From contig DFFQ01000045.1 in NCBI GenBank assembly GCA_002371025.1, positions 1 to 19,071 of the forward strand: a stretch of DNA of 19,071 nt, read 5' to 3'. Within the stretch, counting starts at the first letter, position 1. Each line of letters begins with the position of its first letter. The DNA comes from Lachnospiraceae bacterium UBA3772. Its GTDB lineage: Bacteria; Bacillota; Clostridia; Lachnospirales; Lachnospiraceae. A model generated the notes under the pieces. That model was not told the DNA's origin and made no database searches. It was given only the letters and a program-made list of their open reading frames with translations. A program made the translations under genes and the position numbers. This document shows positions 15,223 through 19,071 of the stretch, one piece after another.

Positions 15223-16899
15223 ATGTATCTTACAAAGCTCTTATTAAGAGATTTTGGTAAATTTCATAACGAAGAGATTGTTCTTAAGCCTGGTCTTAAT
15301 GTAGTTCATGGTGGCAAAGATTCAGGTAAATCAACTGTTGGTTCATTTATCAAGGGAATGATGTTTGGTATTCCTAAGGATGATAAGAAAAACAGTGAAT
15401 ACAATCTCTATAAACCGGAAAAAGGCGCTTATTATTCAGGAGCGGCCTATCTTAAAAAAGATGGTACTAATTATCTTTTAGACAGAACATTCCTGGATGG
15501 AGCAAAGAAAATGTCTGTGCTTGATGTTAATTCAGGCAGAGATATTACTTTAAAAGACAGCAATACCATAACAGGTACTCTTATTGAAACTGATAAGAAT
15601 ACCTATCGTGATACAATGTATATTGGAGATAACAGAGAAGGAGCAGCTAAGGAATTAAATGATTATCTTAGCAGTATGATCCTTACTGGTTCATCTGATA
15701 TAGATTTAAACAAGGCAATCGCTCATCTTAAGGAGGAGAAAGAAAAGCATAATTCAAGGGCTCTTTCTCATAAGGTAAGTGAACTGGCTGAAAAGATAGA
15801 AGAATATGATGATGTAGATCCGGGACTTGCTGAAAATAAACAGGCTCTTAAAGATCTGACTGAGAAATTCTCTATGGAAGCTCAGAGAAGAAAAAGAGTG
15901 GCAAGACAGTTGGTGGAAAATGAAGATGGCTCAGTTTCTTATAAGGATGATGAAGAGATAGATAAAGAAATTGAGGCTTTGAATGGAAAAAAGGACGAGG
16001 ATGATGTAGAAATTGAGGAGGCTAAAGAGACTCCTTTAACTGACAGAATGCCAGTGATCCTTCTTACAGGTGTTTTGGTAGTACTTGTTATAGCTGAAAT
16101 AGTTCATCTTCTTCCATTTGATGAAGCAATTCAGAAGCTGTTTATTATATTTTCAATAGGTCTTGTAATAATCACCATTGTAGATGGTCTTAGAAGAAAA
16201 GGATTCTTCAATACGGATGACATAGAAACTCCGGATGAAGATGAATTTAATAAAGTCCTGGAAGAGATTAAAGAAGAGAGAGAACAGCAGGAAGAAACAG
16301 AATTTGATATGACCTTTGCAAAGGAATATCAGGAGAAGAAACAGAAATTAGCTGAGGAAAAAGAAAAGCTCTTAGAGAGAAAAGCTGCCAGAGATAAACT
16401 TAAGGCAGAGCAGGCTCAGGTATTTAAAAAGAAGGCAGAGCTTGAGGACGAAGTTAAGAGTATCAAGCTGGCTATAAGCACAATTGAAGCTTTATCAAGA
16501 AGTTATATGGAAAAAGCAGGAAAGAATATCGTTCCTTATCTTTCAGAGTTTGTTCCTGTTCTTACCAATAATCTTTTTGTTGGTATTTCATCAGATAGCG
16601 AAGGTAAACTTATTGCAGAAGGACATGGCGAAAATATGCCGGTTTCATCTCTTTCAGAAGAAATGGCTGCAAAGGTTTATACAGCTGTAAGGCTTAGTAT
16701 TGCCAAGCATACAGATAATGAGAAGCTTCCGCTTATCATAGATAATGCTATTAATTTTAAAAACCAGAAGGATACAGAAGCACTTCTTTCTGTACTTTCA
16801 GGTATAAATACGGAACAGATTGTAATTCTTACTTCAGAGGATACAGTTTCAAACATCCTTGATGATATGAAGATTTCTTATAATTATATTGATCTGTAG
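15223..16899 (+). CDS. SbcC/YhaN-like ATPase with two membrane helices, degenerate
   Basis: 558 residues, shorter than YhaN or SbcC (about 950-1,050). Walker A is intact (G30-GKDSGKST, K36). Two charged coiled-coil arms (about 165-265 and 340-425) flank two membrane helices (about 277-293 and 305-321), so the head domains would be cytoplasmic and tethered. The C-terminal head departs from the family. The signature reads LSEEMAAKVY (477-486), with Glu where Gly is expected. Walker B reads LIIDNA (504-509), with Asn508 replacing the catalytic acid. The H-loop reads ILTSED, with no His. It may therefore bind ATP but turn it over slowly or not at all. AGGAG (15211-15215) supports the start. Pairing with the upstream phosphoesterase is inferred from adjacency and from SbcCD and YhaNO precedent. 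Confidence 0.85.
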   Translation: MYLTKLLLRDFGKFHNEEIVLKPGLNVVHGGKDSGKSTVGSFIKGMMFGIPKDDKKNSEYNLYKPEKGAYYSGAAYLKKDGTNYLLDRTFLDGAKKMSVLDVNSGRDITLKDSNTITGTLIETDKNTYRDTMYIGDNREGAAKELNDYLSSMILTGSSDIDLNKAIAHLKEEKEKHNSRALSHKVSELAEKIEEYDDVDPGLAENKQALKDLTEKFSMEAQRRKRVARQLVENEDGSVSYKDDEEIDKEIEALNGKKDEDDVEIEEAKETPLTDRMPVILLTGVLVVLVIAEIVHLLPFDEAIQKLFIIFSIGLVIITIVDGLRRKGFFNTDDIETPDEDEFNKVLEEIKEEREQQEETEFDMTFAKEYQEKKQKLAEEKEKLLERKAARDKLKAEQAQVFKKKAELEDEVKSIKLAISTIEALSRSYMEKAGKNIVPYLSEFVPVLTNNLFVGISSDSEGKLIAEGHGENMPVSSLSEEMAAKVYTAVRLSIAKHTDNEKLPLIIDNAINFKNQKDTEALLSVLSGINTEQIVILTSEDTVSNILDDMKISYNYIDL

Positions 16900-16910
16900 G
16901 AGTTTTTTAA

Positions 16911-17852
16911 ATGGAATTAAAGCATAACATTCATAAATCCGGTCCTAATTTTCCAGGAACGGATTTTATTAAGGAGAAAATCATAGGAAAAAGGTATGTT
17001 AATACAAAGGTGGTAGATTTCCACGTGCATATCTTTCCTGATGAAATTGCAGAAAGAACAATCAGTAAACTGGAAGATCTTAGTGGGATTGGGCCATATA
17101 CCCGCGGAACAGCCGCAGATTTAAAAGCTTCCATGGAGAAATCAGGAACAGATATCTCTGTGGTACTTCCTATTGTTACAAATCCTGCCAAGGCATCACA
17201 TATTAATCAGGTGGCAGCACGCACTAATGAGACTTTTAGTGAGACAGGTATCATGTCTATTGGCGGAATTCATCCTGATAATGATAATTATAAGGAGATC
17301 ATTAAAGAGATAAAGTCTCTTGGACTTAAAGGTATCAAACTTCATCCGGATTATTATGGTGTAAGACTTGATGATATCAGACTTGAAAGGATTATAGATG
17401 AGGCTTCAAATCAGGGATTATTTATAGTAACTCATGCAGGTCCTGATATCGGACTCTATCCACCGGCCCTTAGTCCCGTAGATAGCATCGTAAAGGTAAT
17501 AAAGGATGTCAATCCTGAAAAATTCATCCTGGCTCATATGGGAGGATGGATGGTATGGAATGAAGCTTTTGATAAATTAAGAGAAACAAATGTTTATCTT
17601 GATACTTCATTTTCAATTGGTGAGATAAACTGGAAGCAGTTATCTAAAATAAGATATGGTTTCCATATGATGAATGATGACCTCTTTGTAAAGATGGTCA
17701 AAGGATTTGGCAGCGAGAGAATACTCTTTGCCACTGATTCTCCATGGTCAGATCAGAAGGAATATATTGACAGGATCAGTATCATGCCTCTCTCTGATGA
17801 AGAGAAAGATAATATTTTTTATAAGAATGCATATAAGCTGTTACAGCTTTAA
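16911..17852 (+). CDS. Amidohydrolase-2 (ACMSD-like) family metal hydrolase
   Basis: 313 residues. The metal site of the amidohydrolase superfamily is complete: HxH in DFHVHIFP (H38, H40), H175 in VTHAG, H209 in LAHMGG and D276 in FATDSPWSDQ, with IKLHP (H145) near the pocket. It should be a one- or two-metal TIM-barrel hydrolase or decarboxylase of the PF04909 type; the substrate is unknown. About 34 residues precede the first barrel strand, longer than usual. The ATG at 16911 has TAGGAG eight bases before it, overlapping the stop of the ATPase gene, so the extension looks real. Its place between the ATPase and sufC, with gaps of 11 and 17 bases, makes it part of the same transcript. Confidence 0.87.
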   Translation: MELKHNIHKSGPNFPGTDFIKEKIIGKRYVNTKVVDFHVHIFPDEIAERTISKLEDLSGIGPYTRGTAADLKASMEKSGTDISVVLPIVTNPAKASHINQVAARTNETFSETGIMSIGGIHPDNDNYKEIIKEIKSLGLKGIKLHPDYYGVRLDDIRLERIIDEASNQGLFIVTHAGPDIGLYPPALSPVDSIVKVIKDVNPEKFILAHMGGWMVWNEAFDKLRETNVYLDTSFSIGEINWKQLSKIRYGFHMMNDDLFVKMVKGFGSERILFATDSPWSDQKEYIDRISIMPLSDEEKDNIFYKNAYKLLQL

Positions 17853-17869
17853 ATAAATGGAGGTACATT

Positions 17870-18613
17870 ATGCCACAGTTGTTAGAAATAAAAGGGCTGA
17901 CTGTTAACGTGAGCGATAAAGAGATTCTTCACGGAGTTGATCTTAATGTCAACAAGGGAGAAGTTCATGTGTTGATGGGACCAAATGGTGCCGGAAAATC
18001 AACACTTGGCTACGCATTAATGGGAAATCCTAATTATTCAGTAACGGGAGGTTCAATAACCTTTAACGGCAAAGATATCCTGGAAGAGAACGCAGCAGAG
18101 CGCGCAAAAGACGGACTGTTCCTTTCGTTCCAGAATCCTATTGAAGTTCCTGGTATCACACTTTCAAATTTTATCAGAAGTTCTGTTGATCAGAAGACTG
18201 GTAAGCGTTCAAGACTCTGGGACTTCAGAAAGAAGTTAGAAAAAGAAATGAAGGTTCTTAAGATGGATCCTTCATATGCTGATAGAGATCTTAATGTAGG
18301 TTTTTCAGGCGGCGAGAAGAAGAAGGCAGAGATTCTTCAGATGCTTATGTTAAAGCCTGATCTTGCAATCCTTGATGAGACTGATTCGGGACTTGATGTT
18401 GATGCAGTAAGAACTGTATCAGATGGTGTGGAAGAGTTCATGAAGGAAAGAGAAGGAGCACTTATTATCATTACACATAGTACAAGAATTCTTGAGTCAC
18501 TTCATGTTGATTATACTCACATTCTTGTTAATGGTAAGATCGTTGCTTCAGGAGATGGTTCTCTTGTAGATGAGATCAATGAAAATGGATTTGAGAAATA
18601 TTTAGGTAAGTAA
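17870..18613 (+). CDS. sufC: SufC, ATPase of the SUF iron-sulfur assembly complex
   Basis: 247 residues, typical SufC length. Walker A is GPNGAGKST (37-45), the signature is FSGGEKKK (145-152), Walker B is LAILDETDSGLD (E170) and the switch His is in IIITHSTR. The LSFQNPIEVPGI segment (85-96) and the TDSGLD D-loop distinguish SufC from transport ATPases. It is the soluble ATPase that drives the SufBC(D) scaffold in building [Fe-S] clusters in the cytoplasm. GGAGG at 17859-17863 supports the start. sufB follows 27 bases later, the usual order. Unusually, sufC has no promoter or terminator separating it from the amidohydrolase gene upstream. Client enzymes such as the radical SAM protein in this window need its product. 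Confidence 0.96.
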   Translation: MPQLLEIKGLTVNVSDKEILHGVDLNVNKGEVHVLMGPNGAGKSTLGYALMGNPNYSVTGGSITFNGKDILEENAAERAKDGLFLSFQNPIEVPGITLSNFIRSSVDQKTGKRSRLWDFRKKLEKEMKVLKMDPSYADRDLNVGFSGGEKKKAEILQMLMLKPDLAILDETDSGLDVDAVRTVSDGVEEFMKEREGALIIITHSTRILESLHVDYTHILVNGKIVASGDGSLVDEINENGFEKYLGK

Positions 18614-18640
18614 TCTGACCAGATTAATTTAGGAGACTAT

Positions 18641-19071
18641 ATGAAAGAAAAGACTAAAGTCGAAGATATTTCAAGAGAGTTCTATGATTTCAGATATGAG
18701 GAAAAGGACTACTACAGGGTAGATGAAGGACTTACAGAAGAGATTGTAGAACAGATTTCAAAAGAAAAGAATGATCCTGAATGGATGCGTGAATTCAGAC
18801 TGAAATCTCTTGAAGAATACCGTAAGATAAGAGTCCCTCAGTGGGGACCTTCTATAGATGGTCTTAACATGGATAATATCGTTACCTATGTAAGACCAAA
18901 GAATAATAAAATGAGTGCTGACTGGGATGAAGTTCCGGAAGAGATCAAAGAGACTTTTGAAAAGCTTGGTATTCCAAAGGCTGAAAGAGAGAGTCTTGCA
19001 GGGGTTGGAGCCCAGTATGATTCAGAACTTGTTTATCATAATGTAAAAGAAGAAGTTGCAGCTCAGGGAGT
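18641..19071 (+). CDS. sufB: SufB, Fe-S assembly scaffold (5' part, cut by window edge)
   Basis: The first 143 codons are present and the frame runs off the end. The translation holds SufB N-terminal hallmarks: GLTEEIVEQISKEKNDPEWM, EFRLKSLEEY, VPQWGPSIDGL, KLGIPKAERESLAGVGAQYDSE and VYHNVKEE. SufB with SufC (and often SufD) forms the scaffold on which [Fe-S] clusters are built. AGGAG lies at 18631-18635 before the ATG. The rest of the gene, and any SufD, SufS or SufU genes, would lie beyond the window. Confidence 0.95.
   Translation, partial: MKEKTKVEDISREFYDFRYEEKDYYRVDEGLTEEIVEQISKEKNDPEWMREFRLKSLEEYRKIRVPQWGPSIDGLNMDNIVTYVRPKNNKMSADWDEVPEEIKETFEKLGIPKAERESLAGVGAQYDSELVYHNVKEEVAAQG

Overview
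The window is a low-GC, densely packed chromosomal segment of a Gram-positive Firmicute. It is most likely from Clostridia, probably Lachnospiraceae (a Butyrivibrio- or Roseburia-like genome). I infer this from the AT-rich coding sequence, the strong AGGAG-type ribosome binding sites, the hairpin-plus-T-run terminators, a SufC-SufB order, and the mix of GGDEF/EAL signalling with a LanFEG/Cpr-like ABC exporter. The genus is an inference, not something the sequence proves. Every gene I can support is on the plus strand. I saw no tRNA, rRNA, CRISPR array or intact transposase.

Region 1 (1-7460), envelope stress or peptide-defence cluster. A membrane-anchored alpha/beta hydrolase (lipase-like) comes first. 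An OmpR-type response regulator and a short histidine kinase follow, overlapping by one base and closed by two terminators in tandem. Next is an operon of an ABC ATPase, two paralogous six-helix permeases, and a membrane-anchored S41-family protease. The ATPase plus two permeases resembles the lantibiotic self-immunity (LanFEG) or CprABC type. The two-component system beside it probably controls it.

Region 2 (7460-9531), small genes among repeats. A 378-base stretch without a gene holds 22-base tandem units running into a 92-base imperfect palindrome. A small four-helix membrane protein of unknown function follows, with its last bases duplicated just downstream. Then comes an AAC(3)-family N-acetyltransferase, ended by a strong terminator whose 3' arm is duplicated.

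Region 3 (9532-14050), a YgiQ-type radical SAM protein, a stand-alone PAS protein with a Cys/His cluster, and a PAS-GGDEF-EAL protein. Its GGDEF site is degenerate and its EAL domain looks intact, so it is probably a c-di-GMP phosphodiesterase.

Region 4 (14051-19071), one apparent operon behind a near-consensus promoter (TTGTTA-17-TATAAT). It encodes an SbcD/YhaO-like phosphoesterase, an SbcC/YhaN-like ATPase with two membrane helices, an ACMSD-type amidohydrolase, SufC, and the start of SufB (cut by the window edge). In the phosphoesterase nearly all metal-ligand residues are replaced. In the ATPase the Walker B catalytic acid, the signature glycine and the H-loop histidine appear lost. This pair looks like a catalytically dead, membrane-tethered Mre11-Rad50-like complex tied to iron-sulfur assembly genes, and it is the most unusual thing in the window.
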